Positions 32,622-41,173 of a stretch of 64,000 nt of DNA are shown one piece after another. This DNA is from Achromobacter insolitus (GTDB lineage: Bacteria; Pseudomonadota; Gammaproteobacteria; Burkholderiales; Burkholderiaceae_B), in the NCBI RefSeq assembly GCF_002209555.1, contig NZ_NJIF01000003.1:372001-436000 (forward strand). The letters run 5' to 3'. The notes under the pieces are model-generated. The model was given only the letters and a program-made list of their open reading frames with translations. It did not search any database and was not told where the DNA came from. Both the position numbers and the translations under genes were made by a program. Numbering within the stretch: position 1 is the first letter of the stretch; every line of letters starts with the position of its first letter.

Positions 32622-32847
32622 TACTTCCTCCTTTGTGTTGCGGGTTTTTTAGTTGTTGCATGCAGCTTACGGAGTGCGCGGGACGGCCGGTATGAAAAAT
32701 TGGCAAAGCAACGTTCTCCAATTCCGCCCCCTCGGGAACAAGAACGCTCGTTTTCCTTTTTATCAACGCTGGACGCGCCCGGACGCATAGAGTGATCGGC
32801 AGAGACGAGCGATGCGCCAACGCGCCGCGACAACAACGGAGACATGC
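32622..32847. promoter_or_regulatory. divergent promoter region with inverted repeat
   Basis: A 226-bp region between the HIBADH-like gene (minus) and the MmgE/PrpD gene (plus). AATTGG (32698-32703) and CCAATT (32718-32723) are perfect inverted repeats with a 14-bp spacer, placed centrally, as expected for a shared LysR or similar operator. T-rich patches near 32645 and 32753 could be promoter elements. Confidence 0.45.
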
Positions 32848-34203
32848 ATGTTGCTGGACACGATTGCCGCCTATGGCGCGCACGACACCCGGACCAGGCT
32901 GCCGGAAGAGGTCATCCACCACGCCAAACGCGCCTTCCTCGACTGGCTGGCGGCCCTGTATCCGGGAACACGCACCCAGCCCTGCCTGCAGTTGCTGGGC
33001 GCGCATGGCGCGGAGCTGGGGTCGGGCCGATCCAGCCTGCCAGGCTGCGCCACGACCGCATTCCCAGCCACGGCGGCCTGGATCAACGGCAGCGTTTCCC
33101 ACGCCGTCGAGTTCGACGACATCTTTCGCGACGCGATCTACCACCCGGGTTGCCCGACCATCGCGGCGGCGCTGGCCCTGGCCGAGGACGCCGACGCCAG
33201 CGGCCAGGCGTTCCTGAACGCCATCGTGGTGGGCTACGAGATATCGACCCGTATCGGCGCCGCGGTCCAGCCAGCGCATTACAGGTACTTCCATACCACT
33301 GGCACCGTCGGCTGCTTCGGCGGCGCGGCAGCGACGGCGGCCTTGTGCGCGCCCGGCGACCCCGAGACCATGCTGCATGCGCTGGCCACCGCCGGCACGC
33401 TTGCCAGCGGCCTGCAACAGGCTTTCCGTTCCGACGCAATGAGCAAGGCGCTGCACGCAGGCCATGCGGCCGCGGTCGGCGTGCGGGCGGGGCAGGGCGC
33501 CGCGCACGGCATTACCGGCGTGCCCGACATCCTGGAAGGCAAAGTCGGATTCGGGGCGGCACTGGCGCAAGATCCGGACTGGAGCCTGGCGGTCGACGGC
33601 CTGGGCACTCGCTACAACATCCTCGACATCACCCAGAAGAACCATGGCTGCTGCGGCCATACCTTTGCAGCGATCGACGGCGCCCTGGCGCTGCGGGAAC
33701 GCGGCGTGCGTGCCGAGCAAATCGAGCGCTTGCGCGTGGACACCTACCAGACCGCGCTGGACGTGACGGGCAACTTCGCTCCCGGCACGGCCTTTGAAGC
33801 CAAGTTCAGCCTGCCTTATGTCGTGGCGCACGCCCTGGTACACGGCTCGGTGCGCCTGAATGCCTTCGAGCCCCAGCGCCTGCAAGACCCGCAAGTGCGC
33901 CAACTGATGCAAAGACTGGAGCTGCGTGCCGACGAAACGCTGACCGCGGGCTTTCCGAAGTCGCGCTCAGCACGCATAGCGATCACCACCACCGGCGGCC
34001 AGACGCTGGAACACCATTCTCCCTACCGCAAGGGCGACCCCGAATCGCCGTTGTCCGATGCCGACCTGAACGACAAGTTCGAGGAACTTGCCGGCCCGGT
34101 GCTGGGCCGCGACCGCGCGCTGGCGCTGCGCGACGCCGTCTGGCGCCTGGACGGCATGCCGGTGCGCGCGCTGCGCCTGGCAGCCGACATGCCTCGGCCC
34201 TGA
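32848..34203 (+). CDS. MmgE/PrpD family protein
   Basis: A 451-residue protein of the family that includes 2-methylcitrate dehydratase PrpD and cis-aconitate decarboxylase. Visible family features are HHAKRAFLDWLAALYPG, NGSVSHAVEFDDIFRDAIYHPG, VVGYEISTRIGAAVQPAHYRYFHTTGTVG (the FHxTGTxG motif) and KNHGCCGHTFAAIDGALAL. The ATG at 32848 has GGAGA five bases upstream. It starts the plus-strand arm of the catabolic locus, followed by the CoA synthetase and acyl-CoA dehydrogenase genes. A dehydratase or related lyase role on a tricarboxylate-like intermediate is likely; the substrate is unknown. Confidence 0.85.
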   Translation: MLLDTIAAYGAHDTRTRLPEEVIHHAKRAFLDWLAALYPGTRTQPCLQLLGAHGAELGSGRSSLPGCATTAFPATAAWINGSVSHAVEFDDIFRDAIYHPGCPTIAAALALAEDADASGQAFLNAIVVGYEISTRIGAAVQPAHYRYFHTTGTVGCFGGAAATAALCAPGDPETMLHALATAGTLASGLQQAFRSDAMSKALHAGHAAAVGVRAGQGAAHGITGVPDILEGKVGFGAALAQDPDWSLAVDGLGTRYNILDITQKNHGCCGHTFAAIDGALALRERGVRAEQIERLRVDTYQTALDVTGNFAPGTAFEAKFSLPYVVAHALVHGSVRLNAFEPQRLQDPQVRQLMQRLELRADETLTAGFPKSRSARIAITTTGGQTLEHHSPYRKGDPESPLSDADLNDKFEELAGPVLGRDRALALRDAVWRLDGMPVRALRLAADMPRP

Positions 34204-34224
34204 CGCTTTCCCCTCAGCCTATCC

Positions 34225-36324
34225 ATGACACCAGCCTCATCCATGTCAGACACTTCTTTTGCAGACGCGCTCTTGTCGCCCCGATCCATCGCCCTGGTGG
34301 GCGCTTCCGGCGACCTGGGCAAGAACACCGCCCGGCCATTGCGCTTCATGCGCAAGCACGGATACGCCGGCGCCGTCTATCCCATCAATGCCGGACGCGC
34401 CGAAATCCTGGGCGAAAAAGCCTATCCCTCCTTGGCCGACGTGCCCGGACCTGTCGACCACGTTTTCATCATGATCCCGGGCCGCGAGGTCGCGGCCATG
34501 CTTGCCCAGTGCGCCCGGGCCGGCGCCCGGGTGGTAACGATCTACTCCGACGGCTTCGGCGAAACCGGACCGGAAGGACAGGCGCGCCAGGCGGAGCTGG
34601 TGGCGCAGGCCCGCGCCTTGGGTTTGCGGCTGCTGGGCCCGAACAGCATCGGCTCCGCCAATCTGCATACCGGCGGGATTGTCTCGGTCAATGCGGCATT
34701 CGAGGCCGAAACGCTATTGGCCGGCGAAATCAGCATGGTGTCGCAAAGCGGCTCGATGATGGGATCGCTGCTATCCCGGGCGGCGGCGCGGGGCTTCGGT
34801 TTCGCCAAGTCCGTTTCCGTCGGGAATGAAAGCGACATTACCGTAGGCGAGGTCGTCCATGCGCTGGTGGACGATCCGCATACCAAGGTCATCCTGCTGT
34901 TCCTGGAAACCTTGCGCGACGCCGCCACCCTGGCCCGGGCGTTGGCGCGGGCGCAAGCAGCGGGCAAACCGGTAATCGCATACAAACTGGGGCGCTCGGA
35001 GCAGGGCGACGCACTGGCGCAATCGCACACCGGCGCCATGGCAGGCAATGATGTCGCGGTGGACGCCTTTCTTAAGGCATACGGGGTGATGCGTGTGCGT
35101 CACCTGGAGACGCTGTTCGAAATCGCGCCGCTGGCATCCCGCCATACCCGCAGGCGGCCCGCGCCTGGCGCCGCGGACCAGCCAGCCCGGGTCGCGGTGA
35201 TTACCACCACGGGCGGCGGCGCAGCGACGGTGGTCGACAACCTGGGACTGCACGGCATGGTCGCGGTGGCGCCGCCTCCCGACTTCGTGCACCGCATGGC
35301 GCAACAGGGGTTGCGCATCCGCGAAACGCCCGTCATCGACTTGACCCTGGCGGCAAGCAGCGCCCAGTACAAGATGTTGCTCGAGGAGCTGCTGCGCGCT
35401 GGCTGGTGCGACGCGGTACTGAGCGTGGTCGGGTCGTCCGCCCAGTTCCATCCCGCGCTGGCGGTCAAGCCGCTGCTGGAAGCCGACAAACCCGAAGACA
35501 AGCCGCTGGCCGTGTTCCTGGCTCCCGAGGCGCCGGAATCGCTGGCGCTGCTGCGCGCAGGTGGCATTGCGGCCTTCCGCACGCCGGAGGCATGCGCGGA
35601 CGCCTTGGCGGTGTACTTTGCCCAAGGGAGCAGGCCGCCAGCCCCTGGCAAGGCTTTCGCCTGGCCGGCGGAGCTGCCGCGTTCAGGCATGTTGAGCGAA
35701 CACGAGGCCGGCGCATTGTTCGGCCGCCTGGGTGTGCCCGTGGCGCGCGGGCAGCTGGCCGACCCGGCGACGCTGGACCATTCCGTCCCATATCCCGTGG
35801 TCGCCAAGGTCTGTTCGCGGGATCTGGCGCACAAGACGGAACTGGGCGCCGTGCGAGTCGGCATCGCCGATAGCGACGCATTGCGCAGCGCTACGGAAGA
35901 AATGCTGGAGAACGTCCGGCGCCAGGCGCCCGGCGCCCGCATCGACGGCATTCTCGTTCAGCCCATGGAAACGCGTCTGATCGAAATGATCCTGGGCTAC
36001 CGCCACGACCCCTTGGTCGGCCCCACCGTGCTGTTAGGGGCGGGCGGCATTGCCGCGGAACTGTCGCCTGACTATGCGGTGCGCCTGGCGCCGGTGGACG
36101 AGGAAGAGGCCTTTCGGATGATGCACGAAGTGCGGCAGACCCGGTTGATACGCGGCTTTCGCGGGCTGCCGCAGGGCGATTGCCAGGCGCTGGCGCGTGC
36201 CATCGCAGCCTTCTCCCGGCTGGCCTGCGCCACCGGCGTGCAAATTGAAGAAGCCGAGATCAACCCCTTGTTTGTCCGCGCCGACGGCGTGGTCGCCGTG
36301 GACGGTCTGGCCCGGCTGGCCTGA
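34225..36324 (+). CDS. NDP-forming acyl-CoA synthetase (acetate-CoA ligase family)
   Basis: A 699-residue protein with the domain order of ADP/NDP-forming acyl-CoA synthetases. It begins with a CoA-binding domain (LLSPRSIALVGASGDLGKNTARPLRFM, GYAGAVYPINAG). A succinyl-CoA synthetase-like segment follows, with GPNSIGSANL, SMVSQSGSMMGSLLSRA and the AQSHTGAMAGND motif carrying the phospho-His. The end is an ATP-grasp domain from about residue 470 (YPVVAKVCSRDLAHKTELGAVRVG, VLLGAGGIAAELS, EEAEINPLFV). It would activate a carboxylic acid to its CoA thioester. The start may be 34225 or 34243. It sits between the MmgE/PrpD and acyl-CoA dehydrogenase genes. Confidence 0.86.
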   Translation: MTPASSMSDTSFADALLSPRSIALVGASGDLGKNTARPLRFMRKHGYAGAVYPINAGRAEILGEKAYPSLADVPGPVDHVFIMIPGREVAAMLAQCARAGARVVTIYSDGFGETGPEGQARQAELVAQARALGLRLLGPNSIGSANLHTGGIVSVNAAFEAETLLAGEISMVSQSGSMMGSLLSRAAARGFGFAKSVSVGNESDITVGEVVHALVDDPHTKVILLFLETLRDAATLARALARAQAAGKPVIAYKLGRSEQGDALAQSHTGAMAGNDVAVDAFLKAYGVMRVRHLETLFEIAPLASRHTRRRPAPGAADQPARVAVITTTGGGAATVVDNLGLHGMVAVAPPPDFVHRMAQQGLRIRETPVIDLTLAASSAQYKMLLEELLRAGWCDAVLSVVGSSAQFHPALAVKPLLEADKPEDKPLAVFLAPEAPESLALLRAGGIAAFRTPEACADALAVYFAQGSRPPAPGKAFAWPAELPRSGMLSEHEAGALFGRLGVPVARGQLADPATLDHSVPYPVVAKVCSRDLAHKTELGAVRVGIADSDALRSATEEMLENVRRQAPGARIDGILVQPMETRLIEMILGYRHDPLVGPTVLLGAGGIAAELSPDYAVRLAPVDEEEAFRMMHEVRQTRLIRGFRGLPQGDCQALARAIAAFSRLACATGVQIEEAEINPLFVRADGVVAVDGLARLA

Positions 36325-36360
36325 CGCCAAATCAGATTCCCCCTCTACCAGGAAACAAAG

Positions 36361-37512
36361 ATGGATTTCAACCTGACCCCGGAACAACTGGATTTCCAAG
36401 GCGCGGTGCGGCGCTTTGCGCAGGGCGAACTGCGCGACGGCGCGGTCGAGCGCGCGCACTCCGACGACTACCCATGGGACGTTGCCCGCAAAATGGCGCG
36501 CCAGGGATTGCTCGGCATCACCATCGCCGAAGCGGACGGCGGCGTGGGCGGCTCGCTGATGGACGCCGTCATCGCCATCGAAACGGTGGCCTCGGTGTGT
36601 CCGCGCAGCGCCGATGTCGTGCAGGCGGGCAATTTTGGGGCGATCCGCGTGCTGGCCGAATACGGCAGCAGCCTGCAAAAGCAGAAATACCTGAGCGCGC
36701 TCCTGGCTGGCGAAGGACTGATCTCGGTCGGCATGACGGAGCCCGACGCCGGTTCGGCCGTGACCGAGCTCAAGACCAGCGCCACGCGCGCGGAGGCCGG
36801 CTGGCGCATCAACGGCACCAAGATCTTCACGACCCACGGTCCGCACGCCAGCGTGATCCTGACTTATGTGCGCTTCGGCCCTGGCACGGGCGGTATCGGC
36901 TCGGTGCTGATCGACACGAAGGCGGACGGGGTGAAACTGGGCAAACGCTCCGCCTTCATGTCGGGCGAGGAATGGGTAGAGATCTTCTTCGACAACGTAT
37001 TTGTCGCGGACGACATGGTGGTGCTGGGCGAAGGCGGCTTCAAAAAACAGATCGCCGGGTTCAACGTGGAGCGAATCGGCAACACGGCGCGTTCGCTGGC
37101 CCTGGGCCGCTATGCCTACGAAGAGGCGCGCAACTGGGCCATGCAGCGCAAACAGTTCGGGCGCCTGCTGTGCGAGTTCCAGGGGTTGCAATGGAAGTTC
37201 GCCGACATGCGCATCAAGCTGGACGCCGCCCAACTGCTGCTGTACCGGGCCGCCAGCGCCGCCGATACGGGCTTTCCCTCGGCCACGGACACCGCGATCG
37301 CCAAAGCCTATTGCAACCAGATCGGCTTCGAGGTCGCCAACGACGCGCTACAGGTGCTGGGCGGGCTGGGCTACAGCCGCGAATCGCTGGTCGAATACTG
37401 CGTGCGGCGATGCCGCGGCTGGATGATAGCGGGCGGCTCGATCGAGATCCTGAAGAATCGCATCGCCGAGGGCATCTTCGAACGCAGCTTCCCGCAGCGC
37501 CCGCCGCGCTAG
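36361..37512 (+). CDS. acyl-CoA dehydrogenase
   Basis: A 383-residue FAD-dependent dehydrogenase. Features are FNLTPEQLDFQGAVRRFAQGEL, the flavin motif LISVGMTEPDAGSAV, INGTKIFTTHGPHASVI, and a C-terminal region with NVERIGNTARSLALGRYAYEEA, RKQFGRLLCEFQGLQWKFADM and YSRESLVEYCVRRCRGWMIAGGSIEI. It introduces a C2-C3 double bond into an acyl-CoA. The usual catalytic Glu is not obvious in the C-terminal segment and should be checked by alignment. The start has AGGAA upstream. It overlaps the convergent methyltransferase gene by 4 bases, with both stops in CTAG. Confidence 0.87.
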   Translation: MDFNLTPEQLDFQGAVRRFAQGELRDGAVERAHSDDYPWDVARKMARQGLLGITIAEADGGVGGSLMDAVIAIETVASVCPRSADVVQAGNFGAIRVLAEYGSSLQKQKYLSALLAGEGLISVGMTEPDAGSAVTELKTSATRAEAGWRINGTKIFTTHGPHASVILTYVRFGPGTGGIGSVLIDTKADGVKLGKRSAFMSGEEWVEIFFDNVFVADDMVVLGEGGFKKQIAGFNVERIGNTARSLALGRYAYEEARNWAMQRKQFGRLLCEFQGLQWKFADMRIKLDAAQLLLYRAASAADTGFPSATDTAIAKAYCNQIGFEVANDALQVLGGLGYSRESLVEYCVRRCRGWMIAGGSIEILKNRIAEGIFERSFPQRPPR

Positions 37513-38390
37513 ACCCGCTTGGCCGACCAATTGCCCCGGCCTGCGGCGCTGCCGCTCATCTGCTTGCCGTTGACCGTGCCGGTGTAGCGCACGCCGTTGG
37601 CCACGAACGAGATTTCATTGCCGTTCAGGCGCGCCTCCGACAAAGGCGCGCTGCCCAGCATGCCGGACAGGCGCTGGTAGCGCTGCTCCAGTTGCAAGGG
37701 CTGGCCGTCGACCTCCCATTTGCCCGCCACCTTGGCGGGCACGATCCACAGCAGCGCGGTGCAATAGGTGTTGCAGTCCTGCCGGATCGTTTCCTCGGCG
37801 TCCGGCTCCCAGTCGCCCATGCGGAAAGAGTTGGACACGATCCGCGTGCCCGGCGCCAACTCCAGGAGTTTGGGCCGCAGCTTTTCGTTGATGGTCGACA
37901 GCAGGAACATGGTGATGACGTCCGCCTGCGTCAGGTCGGTCGTGAACAGGTCCGCGGTTACGAAGGTGGCCCGGTCCGCGACGCCGGCGCGCTCGGCATT
38001 GCGGCGCGACAGTTCGACCAGGTCCGGGTTGTATTCGATACCCTGGGCCTTGAGGCCGCGTTGCGCCGCCGTGATCACCGTGCGGCCGTCGCCAGAACCC
38101 AGGTCCATCAAGCGGTCCTTGGGCGTGACCTTGGCCATGTCCAGCATGGTATCGACCAACGCCTGGGGCGTGGGCACCCAGATGACGTCCTTGCCGTCCT
38201 GGCCGACGTCGGGCACATATTCTTTCTGTCCGGCTTTCTGTTCGGCGGATTGGGCGGCGGCGGAAGCGCTCTGCGCTTGAAACGGCGCGCAGGCCAGGGC
38301 CAAGGCCACGGCCGACGCCAGCAAGGCGGCGCGCAGTTGCGGCGCGCTTGCCTGGGCAACGGGTCTGAAGAAAGGAATCGCGATTTGCAT
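37509..38390 (-). CDS. SAM-dependent methyltransferase-like protein with signal peptide
   Basis: A 293-residue protein. The first 44 residues look like an export signal: basic/polar start, hydrophobic run LLASAVALALACAPF and Ala-rich cleavage region. A class I methyltransferase fold follows, with LMDLGSGDGRTVITAAQRG (motif I), IEYNPDLVELSRRNAERAG (acidic loop) and FVTADLFTTDLTQADVITMFLLSTINEKL. The C-terminal 90 residues are a beta-rich extension (WKVDGQPL-like strands, TGTVNGKQMSGSAAGRG). Exported methyltransferases are odd because S-adenosylmethionine is cytoplasmic. It is convergent with the acyl-CoA dehydrogenase gene. Confidence 0.78.
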   Translation of the reverse strand: MQIAIPFFRPVAQASAPQLRAALLASAVALALACAPFQAQSASAAAQSAEQKAGQKEYVPDVGQDGKDVIWVPTPQALVDTMLDMAKVTPKDRLMDLGSGDGRTVITAAQRGLKAQGIEYNPDLVELSRRNAERAGVADRATFVTADLFTTDLTQADVITMFLLSTINEKLRPKLLELAPGTRIVSNSFRMGDWEPDAEETIRQDCNTYCTALLWIVPAKVAGKWEVDGQPLQLEQRYQRLSGMLGSAPLSEARLNGNEISFVANGVRYTGTVNGKQMSGSAAGRGNWSAKRV

Positions 38391-38462
38391 GATGTGGGCT
38401 CCTTGCAGCGGTGGCTTGCGGACGGGGTGGCCTTGCGCGGCTGGCCGCCCGGGAAAAGAAGG

Positions 38463-39839
38463 CTAGATCCGCGCCTGTGGCGGCCCCAGCAGGCGCAGCA
38501 TAGGCAGGCCCGCGGCCAGCACCGCCAGGCCGATCAGCGCACCGGCGCCGGCGTACATGGCGCTGGAATACACCAGGCCGGCGCACGTCAAGGCCAGCAG
38601 CAACGGGGGCAGGGGATAAAGCGGCACACGAAATGGTCGCGGGCAGTCGGGATCGATCCGCCTGAGACGCCATACCGAAGCCGCAACAAGGAGCATGAAC
38701 AGCCAGAATACCGGCGCGGTGTAGGCGACCAGGGTCTGCACGCTGTTCTGGCTGAAGGCGCCCAGCGCGATCAATGCCAGCGTGATCGCGCCTTGGACCA
38801 GCAACGCGGAAGTCGGGGTTTCGCCCTGTTTGCTCCACGCCGCCAGTACGCGCAGGCGCGGCACATCGCGGCCAAGCGCGCAATACACCCGCGCGCCGGT
38901 GATGATGGTGCCATTGATGGTACTGAGCGCCGTGGCGCAGATCGTGAGGCTGAGCAGGGCGGCGGCGTAGGGTCCGGCGGCCAGTTGCATCACGTCCGCT
39001 CCCAGCGCCGGCGTGTCGCGCAGTCCTTGCAAGCCGAAGATTTCGAGCAACGCGAGGTTGGTCAGCACGTAGGCGCCGGTTACCAGCGCGGTGCCAATCA
39101 GCAGTACCCGGCTCATGTTGCGGCCCGGATCGCGCAGCTCGCCGCTGAGATAGGCGGCCTCGTTCCAGCCGCCGTAGGTAAGCAGCACGAACACCATGCC
39201 CATGCCCAGCAAGCCGGCGGTATTGCCCGCCAGCGGCGCGGGCGCGGTGTCGACGCGCAACGGACTGTCGCCCGCCGCGGCCAGGCTGGCCACCAGCACG
39301 GCGGCCAGCGCCGCCACCGTCAGCGCCGTGAACAGCCATTGCAGGCGCTTGGAGTAGCGCGTGCCCGCCACGTTCAGAGCAGTCAGCGCCACCACCGATA
39401 TCGCCGCGTGCAACGCCGGGCCGTACGCGCCCAGCGGCGCAAGCCGTTGCGCGTAATCGCCATAGATGTATGCCACGACGGCAATGGCGCCGGTCTGGAT
39501 GACGGAGCAACGCGCCCAGGCGAACATCATTCCCACATGCCGCCCCCAGGCGCGCGTCAGATACAGGTACTCGCCACCCGAGCCGGGATAGGCCGACCCC
39601 AGTTCCGCGTAGCAAAGCGCGCCCACCAGCATTACCAGGCCGCCCGCGCACCACAGCGCGATGTAAACCGCCTCGGAACCTGCGTGCTGCGCCACCAGCG
39701 GGGGAAATCCGAATATGCCAATCCCGATAACCACGCCCACCAACACCATGGTGGCATCCATGACCGACAAACCGGTGGGCGCGCGCGCCTGAAGCAGCAG
39801 GGCCGGATTCGCGGACGAGCGCAAGGTGGGCTGTGTCAT
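38463..39839 (-). CDS. APC-family amino acid permease
   Basis: A 458-residue, 12-segment permease. The N-terminal segment TMVLVGVVIGIGIFGFPPLVAQ holds the broken-helix GIGIF motif of APC transporters. YAELGSAYPGSGGEYLYLTRAWG is the conserved region after the second helix, and LTYGGWNEAAYLSGELRDPGRN is typical of the LAT-like subgroup. It should import or exchange amino acids or amines. It lies 72 bases upstream of the methyltransferase-like gene on the same strand and may share its transcript. The start ATG has no clear ribosome site. Confidence 0.85.
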   Translation of the reverse strand: MTQPTLRSSANPALLLQARAPTGLSVMDATMVLVGVVIGIGIFGFPPLVAQHAGSEAVYIALWCAGGLVMLVGALCYAELGSAYPGSGGEYLYLTRAWGRHVGMMFAWARCSVIQTGAIAVVAYIYGDYAQRLAPLGAYGPALHAAISVVALTALNVAGTRYSKRLQWLFTALTVAALAAVLVASLAAAGDSPLRVDTAPAPLAGNTAGLLGMGMVFVLLTYGGWNEAAYLSGELRDPGRNMSRVLLIGTALVTGAYVLTNLALLEIFGLQGLRDTPALGADVMQLAAGPYAAALLSLTICATALSTINGTIITGARVYCALGRDVPRLRVLAAWSKQGETPTSALLVQGAITLALIALGAFSQNSVQTLVAYTAPVFWLFMLLVAASVWRLRRIDPDCPRPFRVPLYPLPPLLLALTCAGLVYSSAMYAGAGALIGLAVLAAGLPMLRLLGPPQARI

Positions 39840-40208
39840 CGGAGGCTCACGGTTGGGTGCGGCGAGTGGCGGGCGGCAGCGCCATTTGGGGGACGGTGCC
39901 TGACAATCACCTGAACAATTTGCGACCCCTGGCTAGAGCGAAAAGTTTCTTCGGGTTTTCCCCAAAACAGCCAAATTTCACGGAATTCAGCTCGAATCCG
40001 GCATCCTGTTCGCCGGAAATAACGCTTTTAAGTAATTGATTAATATCACCTAAATATGGCACTTAAAGTGCTTTAGTTAAAGTGATTTCTTAGAAACGGA
40101 ATTGATCGATATGGCATGAACCCACGCTATGCTGGTTGCGCAGGACGCGCCCCGCACGAGCGGCCGCCGCAAGGGGAAGGGGAGCCAACCGCAATTCAGG
40201 GGATCGAC
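39840..40208. promoter_or_regulatory. 369-bp AT-rich divergent intergenic region
   Basis: No protein gene is supported here. The section 39990-40110 is strongly AT-rich. GCACTTAAAGTGC at 40059-40071 is a perfect palindrome around a central A, and TTAAAGTG is repeated at 40063-40070 and 40077-40084 (14-bp period). These look like an operator for the DUF6152 gene downstream or for the divergent permease gene. Confidence 0.45.
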
Positions 40209-40595
40209 ATGAAGCTTTCCATACGTACGGCTGTGGCAGGGCTGGTGCTTTCCGGACTGGCGAGCGTGGCGCCGGCCACGCTGGCGCATCATGGCTGGTC
40301 GTGGGCGGAGTCCGAACAGATGACGCTGCAAGGCACCGTTCAACAAGTGCAGATCGCGCCCCCGCATCCCTGGCTGGATGTACGCGCCGAAGACGGGGTC
40401 TGGCGGGTGGAGCTCGGCAATCCCACCCAGACCAAGGACGCCGGCTTCGTCGAAGGATCCGCCAAGCCGGGCGACGCTATCGTCGCGGTGGGCAATCGCG
40501 ACCGCGAGGCAGGCACCAAACGCATGAAGGCCGTCCAGATCAAGGTGGGCGGCAAGACCTACGACATCTATCCCAGCCGCATCCAGAAACCCTGA
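40209..40595 (+). CDS. DUF6152 family periplasmic protein
   Basis: A 128-residue protein with a signal peptide (AVAGLVLSGLASVAPATLAHH). The mature part starts HHGWSWAESEQMTLQGTVQQVQIAPPHPWLDVRAEDG and contains WRVELGNPTQTKDAGF, GDAIVAVGNRDREAGTKRMKAVQIKVGGKTYDIYP. This pattern matches the DUF6152 family as I know it, whose function is undetermined; it looks like a small OB-like beta barrel. The ATG at 40209 has AGGGGA five bases upstream. The next gene, a membrane protein, starts 18 bases later, and the two probably function together. Confidence 0.75.
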   Translation: MKLSIRTAVAGLVLSGLASVAPATLAHHGWSWAESEQMTLQGTVQQVQIAPPHPWLDVRAEDGVWRVELGNPTQTKDAGFVEGSAKPGDAIVAVGNRDREAGTKRMKAVQIKVGGKTYDIYPSRIQKP

Positions 40596-40613
40596 ACCGC
40601 GCCAGCGCGATCC

Positions 40614-41099
40614 ATGCCCGAGCTGCTGCGCCTTGCGCTGGAACACCTTGAATCCCTGCCGCCGTCGATCTGGCTGCGGCGGTCGGCGACGCTTTACCTA
40701 TTGGTAAATGCGGCCCATATCGGCGCAATCGGCCTGCTCATAGGGTCCATCGTCCCGTTGGATTTGCGTCTGCTGGGGCTCATGAAGCCGGGGCCGCTGG
40801 CCTCGCTGGCGCCGGTGCTGGCGCGCACCGCGGCCGTGGGCCTGGGCCTGGCAATCATGACCGGGGCCATGCTCTTTAGTGTCCGGCCGCTGGAGTACCT
40901 GGCAAATCCCGCCTTCGGCGCCAAGATGGGCTTGTTGGCCGCCGGCGCGCTTAATGCATTGCTCGTGCATCGCAGCAAAGCCTGGCAAACGGTACTGGAT
41001 CAGGGCAGGGCGACGGGCGGGATGCGCGCGCGAGCCGGCGCCTCGCTGTTGCTGTGGCTGGGTTGCCTGGTTGCGGGGCGCTGGATCGGGTTCTTGTAG
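40614..41099 (+). CDS. small membrane protein (DUF6644-like)
   Basis: A 161-residue integral membrane protein with four likely membrane segments: LYLLVNAAHIGAIGLLIGSIV, ARTAAVGLGLAIMTGAMLFS, MGLLAAGALNALLVH and ASLLLWLGCLVAGRWIGF. The PLDLRLLGLM motif after the first segment and the overall pattern suggest the DUF6644 family, but that is recalled by eye. It follows the DUF6152 gene by 18 bases, and the pair may form a periplasm-membrane unit of unknown role. A strong GC hairpin follows. Confidence 0.65.
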   Translation: MPELLRLALEHLESLPPSIWLRRSATLYLLVNAAHIGAIGLLIGSIVPLDLRLLGLMKPGPLASLAPVLARTAAVGLGLAIMTGAMLFSVRPLEYLANPAFGAKMGLLAAGALNALLVHRSKAWQTVLDQGRATGGMRARAGASLLLWLGCLVAGRWIGFL

Positions 41100-41119
41100 A
41101 ACAGGCCCTGAGGCTTATG

Positions 41120-41144
41120 CGCCTGCGCCTTTGCGGCGCAGGCG
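41120..41144. terminator. strong hairpin between convergent genes
   Basis: CGCCTGCGCC (41120-41129) pairs perfectly with GGCGCAGGCG (41135-41144): a 10-bp stem with a TTTGC loop. It lies between the convergent ends of the membrane protein gene and the GST gene. No T-tract is present on either side. Confidence 0.5.
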
Positions 41145-41173
41145 GCCCGCCCCGAGAGGCAGGCCCAGAAGAA

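Noticed and set aside
36474-39914. Very long open frame (over 1100 codons) on the plus strand
   Set aside because: It runs through three better-supported genes on both strands, is Arg/Gly/His-rich with no domain, and results from GC-biased codon positions.
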